From assembly GCA_024500155.1 (NCBI GenBank), contig CM044858.1:5518001-5582000 (forward strand): DNA of 64,000 nt, in the 5' to 3' direction. The DNA comes from Chenopodium formosanum. Lineage: Eukaryota > Streptophyta > Magnoliopsida > Caryophyllales > Amaranthaceae. Every line of letters begins with the position of its first letter. The stretch's first letter is position 1. The notes below the pieces were generated by a model, which had not been told where the DNA came from, ran no database searches, and saw only the letters and a list, made by a program, of their open reading frames with translations. Shown here in pieces: positions 1-10,198 of this stretch. A program made the position numbers and the translations under genes.

Positions 1-111
1 GAGGAGCTGATTTGGTTTTAGTGTTTTCAGATGCTTAATTATAGGCTATATGGTTTGAGTAATTGGCTTTGGTTTTAATGGATGATTGATTGGTACTTTT
101 GTTAAGCAGAA

Positions 112-859
112 ATGGGTGAGGAGGCTACTAAAGTTGTTGTACCGGAGTCAGTTTTGAAAAAGCAGAAGAGGGAGGAAGAATGGACTTTGGCCAAGAAGGA
201 GGATGAAGAAGAAGAGAGTTGAAATCAGGAAGCTGATCACTAACTACAGTAGTAAATTTGTTCACATTAATTAATTACACGAAATTCAGCAAGAAAGTGC
301 ATCAGGAATAATAATTTAATTAAGATTATTTATTAGCCGAAAGTATGTTGAATTGTTGATCCCACTAGCAACAAGCATATGTTCTTTCATGATTCAAACC
401 TTCTATTCATAACTTCTTTGTATTAAAAGGAGCAATTAAATCATAAAAATGTCTTAATATATAGAATAATATTTTGTCTTAAAAAATTACTGTATTAATA
501 AACTTGGTAAAAGTCAGCTCTCTGATTTGATTCTTCTTTTTCCCTAATACAATCATAATAAATTATGCTATGTCAGTTGTTCTAGAAATTACATGTCTTT
601 TAAATGTTTAACAATACTTATCTTTCTAATAAATTAATCATATACTACCTCCGCCACCTATTATGTGCAACAAAGGGGTATTATTTGTGGTGTATGTTCT
701 TAGTGTATGGTTATTTAATTTGATTAGGTTTCTAATTAGCCTTGCTTATTGTTAATTAGGAGAGGGAATTGATCTATCTGTCTCAGAAAGGAGACTAAAT
801 TGAAGGGTGGATTCTACGTCGAGCCAGAGGCTAAGCTCCTATTTATCATCTGTTTCAGG
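112..859 (+). pseudogene. RPL7: 60S ribosomal protein L7 pseudogene (5' part)
   Basis: The ATG at 112 directly follows a splice-acceptor-like TTAAGCAG and opens MGEEATKVVVPESVLKKQKR, the typical plant eL7 N-terminus. The frame stops at 220-222 after 36 residues. In the +1 frame the text continues with an RKLI-like piece, so a frameshift is likely. After about 540 bp a second block (760-859), preceded by an intron-like AG, reads KLKGGFYVEPEAKLLFII in one frame. This is the core eL7 segment that follows the N-terminal exon, but the block needs a frame change near 800-806 and its first part is altered. The later exons (INAMHPKTRK onward) are not seen in the next 1.5 kb, apart from a doubtful LGKF-like scrap near 2593. 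Because intron positions are kept, this is a duplicated gene copy rather than a retrocopy. The functional product would be a ribosomal large-subunit protein; this copy cannot encode it. Confidence 0.8.
645..690. mobile_element. Half copy of a Stowaway-like MITE
   Basis: One terminal half of the 91-bp family seen at 20699, 31441 and 46343: a CTACCTCCGCC end followed by the GCAACAAAGGGGTATTATTTGTG interior type (shared words only in part). The mirror half is missing, and the sequence breaks off into unrelated DNA inside the L7 pseudogene intron. Confidence 0.55.
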
Positions 860-993
860 TTATCACTTCACTATATAGATTTGATTTTTTTGTAGCTCGC
901 ATATATATATCATGGTTTACTATTAAGTTTCGAGTCTATTTGTTCACTGTTGTCGTATAGCTTACAATGCGAATTCTCTGTGATTATGATATA

Positions 994-1080
994 CTCCCAC
1001 GTCTCTTTACTAGAGTCCCCTTTCTCTTTATTAGAGTAATAAATGTTAGAAAGGGGACTCTAATAATGAGACGGAGGGAG
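994..1080. mobile_element. Stowaway-like MITE, 87 bp
   Basis: Near-perfect palindrome beginning CTCCCACGTCTC and ending GAGACGGAGGGAG, with arms sharing AGAGTCCCCTTTCT. It is flanked on both sides by TA (992-993 and 1081-1082). The CTCCCTCCGT-type end plus a TA target duplication is the Stowaway (Tc1/mariner) signature. No coding capacity. Confidence 0.85.
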
Positions 1081-2040
1081 TAAGGATCTAATTGATCGAT
1101 ACTACTATTATTGTTACAATTGTTTTTGGTGCCGAATACCTTAATTGTTCATGAAATCTGTTTCTATATTCTTCTGTTTGTTAACTTTAATTCACAGAAT
1201 CTCTAATAGGGATTGTTACATTTCGTAGCTTACTTACATGTCTAATGTATTAGTGACTTGATGACTATGTCCATGCATATGCTATACTGGCCATATTGAT
1301 ACTGATTTAGTTGTCATATAGCCAAGAGCAAATGAATGTTGTCTGCATACTCATACCCAGAATACCAGATAGCATTAAGCCTTCCTGTTCCATATTCCTC
1401 GTATAGGCCTTTGCGTTGGATGTGTCACCAAATTTCATTCGATTGATGAATTTCATAACTACCTTGAAATATTATGGCTATATGTGTATGTTCCATGATT
1501 TTTTGTGATTTTTCCTCTTTTCCAATGTCATTGGTTGTTGGGTTTTTTTGAATGGTTGAGATATCCTTTTGGAGTATTGGAAATAAATGACATGTATTTT
1601 AGGCGTTGACTTTCATTTTCCATTTTTTCATGTTGGTTTGGAGTATATGTTCCTTGATTGGATTGTATTTTTATTGAGGCTATTGAGATGTGATGGAAGG
1701 TCACAAATTTAGCATAATTGGACAATGCCCTATAATTTTTTCTTTTTTGTTTTGTTGGCATACTGATACTCTTATCTAGAAACTGTTACTAAAAATATGG
1801 AGAAATATCTTTATGAATTTGTGTTATGATGTACTGCTGTCTTTGTGAGAGCTATCTTGAATCGTATATTGAGTTAATAATTGTATGAGAGGCATTTGAC
1901 CTTGGATAGTAGAGGTTGGTAAAGAATTGAGGGCCATATGGACCTCATAAAGTTTCTTGTAGTGAGCAAACAAACAAGTACATCCAGTACCAAAATACTT
2001 TAATTGCTTAGGTTTCTATGCTAACATATTCAACTTTAGT

Positions 2041-2076
2041 TTTTTTTTTTTTTTTGTGTGTGTGTGTGTGTGTGTA
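2041..2076. repeat. Poly-T/(GT)n microsatellite
   Basis: A run of 16 or more T followed by about nine GT dinucleotides. Simple slippage repeat, no function inferred. Confidence 0.8.
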
Positions 2077-2660
2077 TCAGGATGATTTTGTGTTGGGAAA
2101 GAAATTGGGAGAAGAGGCTCTTATAGTTGTTTATAGGGTTTCTTAGTTAATAACAAGATGCCCTCTGTGAAGGTATCTTTTTTGATGGATTGTCCATGAT
2201 GAATGTATAATTTTATCTATTCTGATTTTCATTTGGCATAAAGATATTGTACTGATTGATTGATGGTGTTTGATGTATGCAACTGCAAGTGTTTGTTGTT
2301 TAGAATACGTTTTTGAGTTCATCACTTCAAAATAAGTGGTATGTCAAATACAATAAGTGACTGATTTACTGTATAAGATGGCAAACATTGAAATGATGAT
2401 TTTTTTTAAAAAAAACAATTTAACTTGATTGTGCTTTGGTGGAATTAATCTAACTTCTACTTTAATTGAAATCTCTTTACAGGATTAATGATAATATTTT
2501 TGGCCTAGAAGCAGCGAAAACCACTTATTTAAGTCTGCGTGGATTCTTTGAAGATGTCCGTACTGTATTTTTTTTTTTTTTTTTGAAGGTGTCTGTACTT
2601 GGAAAATTTGAATAGTGCAGTATGGTTTCTTAAAAACTCTTAGTGAGAGAACACATTTTA

Positions 2661-2816
2661 GGGTTTGTTTTGTTTAGCTTGTTTTCGCTTATTTTAGGTT
2701 AATAAGTTTTGATAAGGGTTATTCAAGTACAAACTATAACTAAAATAAGACCTAATAAGTTCATGTAAGTTCAGAAAAAGTTAAGATCATTGAAAATCAG
2801 GTGAATAGAACGAACC
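2661..2816. mobile_element. PIF/Harbinger (Tourist-like) MITE, 156 bp
   Basis: Ends GGGTTTGTTTTGTT and, on the other side, GAATAGAACGAACC, which are inverted repeats. It is flanked by TTA on both sides (2658-2660 and 2817-2819). The interior contains TAAGTTCA-type short repeats. It shares ends and interior words with the elements at 38445-38701 and 46711-46917, which show the same 3-bp target duplication. Confidence 0.75.
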
Positions 2817-3181
2817 TTAGAGGCCTTGTTTAAAGTAAAATTTAGGATATAAAGAAAACTTATATTTATAATGGCCTTTTTAATTAGCTCCTAATAAATT
2901 ATCGAGTGTATCTTTAAAGCTTTTTGATGATTTAGGGGACCGCACGTGATCGTTGATTTTAATGGTTATGACACACCATATAAAATGCAACCACGTGTTG
3001 AGATAGGGTGACGGTAATGGCTCTAATGCATGTGAGAACTTTAGATTACTAGCTCATACTTTTTTTCTATGCTCTTTCATTTGCATGAACGTTACATACT
3101 TACATATCAAAAATGTAAACACTTTCAAAAAAGTTATGTGCAAACACAATATTCTATTTAACCAAATGAATTAAAGATATA

Positions 3182-3391
3182 CTTCCTCCGTTCTTTTATA
3201 CTCCGTTCTTTTATACTTGATCTGTTTCCTTTTATCATGCTTGCTAATGCAAAACTTTAGTGATCAATAACTTTAATTCTTTATAAGTAAAAATTATAAA
3301 AGTTGTATATTACGATAGTACTTATTGAGACGAATTTAAAATGATATCATATGTAAAAGTCAAAGCGTGTCAAGTAAAAAACCTGAGGAAG
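3182..3391. mobile_element. Stowaway-like MITE, 210 bp
   Basis: Begins CTTCCTCCGTTCTTTTATAC and ends with the inverted counterpart GTCAAGTAAAAAACCTGAGG AAG, with TA on both sides (3180-3181 and 3392-3393). The left end carries a local 17-bp duplication of TCCGTTCTTTTATACT. Confidence 0.7.
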
Positions 3392-3420
3392 TACAATACT
3401 TTTGAAAAGATTTAGAAATT

Positions 3421-4110
3421 GAAAAAAAAAAAAAAAAAAAAAAAATTTAAAATGGCTTTAAAATTTGGAAAACATAAGTGGTGCAATGTAACAAAATATG
3501 GAAAGAGAGAGAAGAATGATTGAGAAAGGGAGAAATGCAAATAAAGCATTACTTTATAAATTTTGAAAATCATACGATAGGAAAGGAAAGAAAAGGAGGG
3601 AGGGAGGGGTAGAAAAAGATGGTCAATTAATTGTCAATTTCATATGATAAAAAATCAATATTGTAATTTGTATAGAAAATTAATCTGATTGCTAACATAT
3701 TTAAGAAATTATTTCAACCTTAAGGTAGAACGTGTTGGATTCTTACGTAATAGTTCCTTAAATTTGCATATATCATATTTCTTTTCAAAGATATTGAATC
3801 CCTTTATTTTGTTCATCTTTGAATCTTCCAAAATTACCTCAATAATGTATGAAAACACACAAAGGAGAAATAAGTCATAAAATATCCAAAACCTTCATAA
3901 AGACATTAAGTTTTAAAGGAATTAACATAAAAATCTAGGAACATGACTAGAAAATAAATATCAAAATGGCACTCATCATATGCGAGAGGGGGAGAGAGAG
4001 GGGGGGGGGGAAGAGAGAGAAAGAAAGAGAGGGAGGAGTTGAGAAAAAGAAGGGCAAGGAGATATTTTATAACAAAATAAAAAATAAAAAAACAAGGAGA
4101 CAAAGGCCAA
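3421..4110. other. Low-complexity purine-rich stretch
   Basis: Contains a poly-A run (about 3422-3445), GA/GGA-rich text at 3590-3612 and 3985-4035, and no supportable gene. The two short frames here are low-complexity artefacts. Confidence 0.6.
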
Positions 4111-4593
4111 GGGAAGAATACAGTAACTTTTGCCTAAATTAGATCGTATATTCATTTAGGGAAAACAAATCTCGAGGATAAAAATAGGACTAAAATTCAA
4201 CATTCAACTCGAAGAAAAAATGTAAAAATACAAAACAAGCTTTGAAGAAGTTTAGATCACACAAACTATGTAGACTGATAACAAAGAAATATACAATTCT
4301 TTCATATTCTTTGCATTTAATCGATTTTACAAAACTTTAACCTTTAAAATTGTATTTCCTTATTATCATAATTATTAGGACGAGATATTTGTTAATAATT
4401 AAGCTACTCATTAAGAAACCATATTGCGTTCAGAAATAATATCTAAAAGAATTGTATAATTTTTTAAAACAGCTTTAAATTCTAACAAATTCTAGAAAAC
4501 TGTTCTTTTAAAATTGTTTTTCAATATATATTTCTCCGTAAAAACTTTATCACTACTTGTTTTGACTTGTAAATTCATGTGTTCTTACTAATG

Positions 4594-4699
4594 CAAAACC
4601 CGACACAACCACGAATATCACAAAACCCGAACACAACCACGAATATTACTTATCTTGCCGTTGGGGGAGCACGCGCATCGCGCGTGCTCCAACGACTAG
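4594..4699 (+). mobile_element. Candidate Helitron 3' terminus
   Basis: A perfect 11-bp GC-rich stem (4666-4676 with 4680-4690, loop ATC) is followed five bases later by CTAG (4696-4699) and then T. This is the layout of a Helitron 3' end: a subterminal hairpin close to a CTRR terminus inserted before T. Just upstream, a phrase of about 27 bp (ACCCGACACAACCACGAATA type) is repeated twice at 4594-4649. The 5' TC end could not be located, so element length and coding content are unknown. No Rep/helicase coding sequence is seen nearby, so it is probably non-autonomous. Confidence 0.6.
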
Positions 4700-7600
4700 T
4701 TAACTAAAAATATAGATAAGAATAGAATCTTCAATTTTATAACTTTACCGACTAGACTAGTTGGCATTACTATCGCATTAGTCAAACTTATGATGATAAT
4801 TGGTTTATATGGTCAAGAACCGTAGCATGCATGCATCAAGGATTAATACATCACCACTCTATCTATTCGGAGATCCTAACCACAATAAAGAATTTGGATA
4901 TTGCTTGTTCGAGCATACAAATAATTTAGATATCGATGTCAACACAAACACACGAATAATATCATTGATTGGTTGATAGAGAGATTTGATAGTACATGAT
5001 ACTTCGTATATTACAAATTATAGAACACTTGCTCAAGTTGTAACTTGTAAGCTAGAACACTATACGGTTTACTATAATATATACGAGTACAAATTATTGG
5101 AGATACTTATTATTTGACAAGGTATTTTTGGACAATACATCATTATTGCTTCAATATCATTATTCTTACCCAATAAACATTACATTGTTAATTTTGTTAA
5201 CATTTTCTAAGTAAACTTATGTAAGGTTATCTAATATAGAATCTAAGCTTATAAGAAATTTTTCGTTCTAAACTTCTTATTAGCCATAAACTCCAAGACC
5301 GTCACACCATTCGTGCTCCCAAATAATCATACTATACGTTGTCATGTTGGATATCTCACCATCATCATGAAAAGCACCTGAAAAAATTAAATTAATTGAA
5401 AAAAGCATTATTAAGTGTGTATCAGTACGTAATTGGCCTGGTTAGGAACATGGATGACATAATGATTATGAGTTGCCTATTAATTCGTCATAAACCCTAA
5501 GGCTTATTAATGTTTCAATTAAACGTACAATCAATAGACACGTAATTTGAATATGATACTATAATAGAGCAATCATGGCATTATATATGGGACAAATTCT
5601 AATATAAGCTTAACTAGTTGTACGGTCAAAACTAGTAGAGCAATTAAGGTCTAATAACTACCACAACAACTAGTTTAGTTGAAAAAATGATTTTCGATCC
5701 TTCGATGATGTTATGAATTTCAAAGCAAGGTGTAATTGAGTTAAACTCAATTTGTTGTGTAATATATAATTGCCTATTTGTCCAATTTATTCCCAAATAC
5801 CCTACCCTATATATGTAATCAATGTAAGTTTATTGTCATGAGGTTGGAGGTTCGTGTGCTTGTTTTTTACGTATTCAATATCATTTATTGGGGTCTTTCT
5901 AATACTTATACTACTTAAATAGCTTGGTAATGTAGGTCACATACTCACAATGTAGTACAATAGTACTTATATATCACATCGACACTTAAATTTCTACAAC
6001 TAGGGATTACGTTTGTTATAGAAAACATTTTTCAATTTCTATTATTGTACGGAGTATGGTTTAATGATTTATAAAAGGTGGAAAACAATTATCTAAAATG
6101 AAATTTGGATTTCTCAAGAGTACGTAGAGTGTTTTGACAAGATAAGTAGAGCCTAAATTTTGTACGTAGCTCCTTTGTCTTTACTTTAGTTTTTCAATGG
6201 CTAAATAATTTGTGTCTTGAAAGATAAAAACATGATTAAAGTATGAAAAAAAAAAGAAAGAAATACAATTGTAGTGATTGATTCATCTATCATATAGAAT
6301 AGTGTTTCTATGTGATTAATTATGCAAAGCTTCATGATGGATGCATTTTGTCTATGCGTGCAAGTCACAAATGTCCGTACAATATCACAATTTTAATAGG
6401 TATATATATCCGAATTGTCCCTAATTCCTAAATGTATCGGAATTTCAAGTAACTTTCACATGTAGAATTAGAATAGTAAAGATCGGACTTTGAATAATAA
6501 AAGTCCAATTCATGTTACAATTGTAAAGAGCATGCATAGGGACCTTAAATTGTACATTTTTTTTTGTTTTAAATCAGAAATGAAAATGTAGTGTTTATGA
6601 CTTAACTTTATAAGACAAACTTAGCTAGCTCATTGTTTTAGAATATGGATTGGAAAAGATTATTACAAGAACGTTAGACATTATTATAAGGAGTGAGTCA
6701 CTTAAATTAACGTAAATGACCCGACCAAACTCAACCCTGGCCCTTAGGACACGATCCCAACATTGAATGGCTACATACAAGGCCTAAAATCAAAAGAGAA
6801 GACATCCCCCAAGAGGACAAGAGGGTGTATGTAATTCAACTTAGAAGGGAAGAAACTTTCAACTAAACACTTTAATACTTAACACTTTAATTTGCTGGGA
6901 ATCTGCATGTTAAATCCACCTAAGCAAGAATTAACTCTAGTTTTTTCCAGATAATCTCACTCGTTATATTAATCATGCTCATAAAGGCGACAAACTCTGT
7001 ATGTACTCTTCCTACTTGGCTTATTTTTATTTGTACTTTAATTTTTCTTTTACCTTTTTTCTAAATATGATGATAATGATATATTGGAGGTTTTATCATC
7101 AACAATCTCACATGTAGATGCCATTTTTTATGAGGTATATATTATTCAAATTTTATATATAAAGGTGAAAAGAACATGTAAACTTACGTTGGGTGGATAA
7201 TGACACCCTTGAAAATCATTTGCACTTTTTAATTTTATTTATAAGTGATGTAGTGTATCATTGCACATAATTTTCTTATTATTTTCACATGTTGAGTAAT
7301 AAGGCTAGGGTGCATAATTTGAGTAGATAGATTTGTTTGCTTTATTATTGTATAATGATTAAATACACATATGATTAGTACTTCTTTCGTTTCAGATTAA
7401 TCGCAACAAATTAAAAGTCTTGACATAAATTATTGAAAAATTAAATAAAATAAAATTGTTGCGGTTATTATGAATTGAAATGAAAGAAGTAATATTTACT
7501 CCTTCGTAAATTTTTGCCTTAGTTGAAAATTTTATTTATAATAATCAGTTTTATTGGTACTTTATTGATTTTTTAATTTTCTAGCTCCATAGTTTATTAG

Positions 7601-9118
7601 CTTCAAGTTTCAACAAGTTAAAGCACTTTTCCTTGTGTAAAATGGGCATCAAACTCACCTTTAGAAAAGTAATTAGTGATACGTAGTATATGGAGGAGTT
7701 AATTTTCTAAGTTAATTAAATAGTAATTCATCTTTTTTTAAGTTGAGTTTTACAACTCCAATCGAATTATTTAATGTATACATGCCCTTGTGTTTAATTT
7801 AGTAGACTTGTACTTAGCAATAATGCAATATGCATATATCAATATATGTATGTTTGATCAAAACTAATTTCAAGTGGAATATGTTTAGTACTCGTAAAAT
7901 TATTTGATTTGAATACTTATACATTTGGTAAATTACAAAGCAATGGAGTTTGGAGTCGTTAAAGAGACAAAAGCCAATTCAAACTAAAACAAGGCCTAAG
8001 CAAAATTGTACCGTTACCAAAAAAAAAAAAGGGTCAATTGTAGGGGGCTAAGCTATGGATTCGCAAATTGTATTTGAAGACTTCTAGCTAAAGCAAATAG
8101 TCTATGGGCACATATTCCTTGGTGTACGTTATTTTGTTTGGAAAATGAAATAATTTGTTAAGCACTACCACACCTCTAATGGATCCATATAAGTTTAAGT
8201 TTCTAAGCTTATTTATTAACTTGGATTATTAAATTCTCTTATGATTTATACTTGTATAATTTTGTTTATATATGATGAGATCCATCTAAAAAGAACTACT
8301 TGTATAAAATACTTTGATAAAACAATCATTATTTTTGTGTGTTAGTTACTTATATATTGTCGCTATAGGTAGCTATCAACAACACCTATTAAAATTAGCA
8401 AGCTTTGATCACAAAAATGCACAACCTATTATTTACAAGTTTTGATTAAGGGTCTCGACTCTCTTGAGTTTATATAATATAATGTTACGTTCTTACAGAA
8501 TAATATATCACAGGTAGAATTTTTCAGCTACAGATGAGGAATTCACCTTGCCCCTTTAACTTTTTTCTGTATACATACTTAATTATATTGTTATACATAA
8601 TGTAGATTGGAGTTTTACCTTAAATAACAATCATAAATTGCTATATGTAGAGAAGGTAATTTAAGTGAGACGATAATAATACATCAAACTAAAATAAATA
8701 AACACTAGCTAGAAAACAAAAATATGAAAACAAAATTAATTAAGATATATATAATGTATGTGTTGTATAATTTACATTACCTTGCAAAAAGGTGGGGAAG
8801 CCGAGAGGGACCCAAATTTTGATATCCCACATCTCACCTCATGTAATTATGCACAAAATGAAATGTAACCAACAAGCTACCAACCAAAAAAAAAATCTAA
8901 CCTTTAAAAAAATGAAGAAATTTGTAAATGTAATAAAACAACCCTTTTTTTCTCCTTAATCTTATATGTTGACTATGGACCTTCATGAACAATTTGAGGC
9001 TAATATATTGACTATATATATGTTTTTGTAATAATGTAATGAATGAATTTGTATGAAACTAAACTATATATTATAATTAACTACAAAAAAAAAGAGGAAA
9101 ATTTTGAACTTAAATTAT
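4700..9118. other. Gene-poor AT-rich region
   Basis: About 4.4 kb without a supportable gene. It contains one MITE (7381-7489), several A/T tracts and the probable 3' UTR/flank of the ERF gene at the right end. At 5283-5387 (minus strand) a short frame preceded by a good acceptor-like TTTTTTCAG ends in EWCDGLGVYG and stop. It may be an orphan last exon, but no partner exon was found. Confidence 0.5.
7381..7489. mobile_element. Stowaway-like MITE, 109 bp
   Basis: Begins CTTCTTTCGTTTCA and ends TGAAATGAAAGAAG. The arms pair through CGCAACAAATT/AATTGTTGCGG, and TA flanks at 7379-7380 and 7490-7491. Confidence 0.75.
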
Positions 9119-10117
9119 CTATTTTTCTAGTAAACCCATCCATAAATAATTAGGGTGTTGATCATCATCAAGCCCAAATATCATGGATTCTCCTTGAGCC
9201 AATTGCCATGTAGAATGACTATAATACCCTCCAATTCTTTGAGTAGTTTTACCTTCAATTACAAGGTCAGGCAAGTCAAACAATGACTCATCATCATCAA
9301 CAACATTATATCCATGACCATGATCATGATGATCATCATGTACATGATGGTGATGATCATCATGATCATGGTCATGGTCATGGTCATGGTCATCATGGTC
9401 TCTAGTGGGTCCCACAGAACTAGACCATTCAGTGTTATTAGCTTCTTCTGATGAAGAAGAGCTAACATTGGTTGTTGTTGAAGAGCTTGATGAGCTACTA
9501 GCTTGAGGTCGGCTCAGCTCGGCTTCAGCCGCCTTAGCAGCCGCGGCTTGTATGTCTTTTGGACACGTGGAGGCAGGGCGAGGTAGTAAATGTGCAAGTT
9601 GTGGGAAGTTAAGGAATGCATTTTCACCCTTGATGGCTAAAGCCGCCACGTCATGAGCTCGAGCCGCCATCTCAGCCGTAGGGTAAGTTCCAAGCCATAT
9701 TCTTGACTTTTTCCTTGGTTCTCTTATTTCGGACACCCATTTACCCCAACTTCTCTTTCGGACACCCCTATACATTAGATTTTCATCCTTTTGATGTTCG
9801 TCATCATGACGAATATCATTATCATTAACGAGTTTCTTCTTAATAAATGCCTCATTATTCTCATTCGGGTCCAATCTTATTCTCTTGGACCCATTCTTGA
9901 TGGTTTTCGACTTTTTATCAATACCTGAAAAAGAATTAGAGGATACAGAGGACGAAGAGGTAGAGGTAGAGGTAGAGGCAGTAGTAGTCGTGGTCGAGGT
10001 AGAAGTAGTAGAAGTGATAGATGAAGATTTTGATAGAGAATGGAAGAAATTGTCTAGAGATTCATTTTGTAGATGTGTTTCCATGATGGGAGGGAAAGAA
10101 TTGAAAGAAAATAACAT
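9119..10117 (-). CDS. AP2/ERF transcription factor, DREB A-4/TINY-like
   Basis: Intronless, 332 residues. One AP2 DNA-binding domain (about 116-172) contains YRGVRKRSWGKWVSEIREP, then KKSRIWLGTYPTAEMAARAH. The V and E in WVSEIRE are the DREB-type V14/E19 residues, and the block after the domain (LPRPAS..KDIQAAAAKAAEAE) matches DREB subgroup A-4, the TINY/ERF034-035 type. Such factors bind DRE/CRT or related GCC elements in the nucleus and control stress or growth genes. The N-terminus is Ser/Thr-rich (30-62). Basic KKKL/KRIR patches may serve as nuclear signals. Residues 240-269 are an unusual Asp/His run. The C-terminus is acidic (DLPDLV, then YLWMGLLEK), fitting an activation region. An in-frame second Met at residue 12 (codon at 10082-10084, METHLQNES) may be the true start. 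The target genes are unknown. Confidence 0.93.
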   Translation of the reverse strand: MLFSFNSFPPIMETHLQNESLDNFFHSLSKSSSITSTTSTSTTTTTASTSTSTSSSSVSSNSFSGIDKKSKTIKNGSKRIRLDPNENNEAFIKKKLVNDNDIRHDDEHQKDENLMYRGVRKRSWGKWVSEIREPRKKSRIWLGTYPTAEMAARAHDVAALAIKGENAFLNFPQLAHLLPRPASTCPKDIQAAAAKAAEAELSRPQASSSSSSSTTTNVSSSSSEEANNTEWSSSVGPTRDHDDHDHDHDHDHDDHHHHVHDDHHDHGHGYNVVDDDESLFDLPDLVIEGKTTQRIGGYYSHSTWQLAQGESMIFGLDDDQHPNYLWMGLLEK

Positions 10118-10190
10118 AAGAAGAAAGTTTAGAGAGAGTGTGTGTATTTATTTTGTTACATGATTGTGAGGAAATAAAAGAAGAAGGGGG

Positions 10191-10198
10191 TATATATA
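10191..10198 (-). promoter_or_regulatory. TATA box of the ERF gene
   Basis: TATATATA on the minus strand, 74 bp upstream of the first ATG (10117) and 107 bp upstream of the second candidate ATG. The spacing suits a short leader starting near 10160. Position-based inference only. Confidence 0.5.

Larger units (their letters stand above)
860..2660. other. Non-coding AT-rich stretch
   Basis: No coding exon could be supported on either strand. It holds the Stowaway MITE at 994-1080, a poly-T/(GT)n microsatellite at about 2041-2076 and a poly-T run near 2567-2584. The short frames here lack any recognisable protein. Confidence 0.5.
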
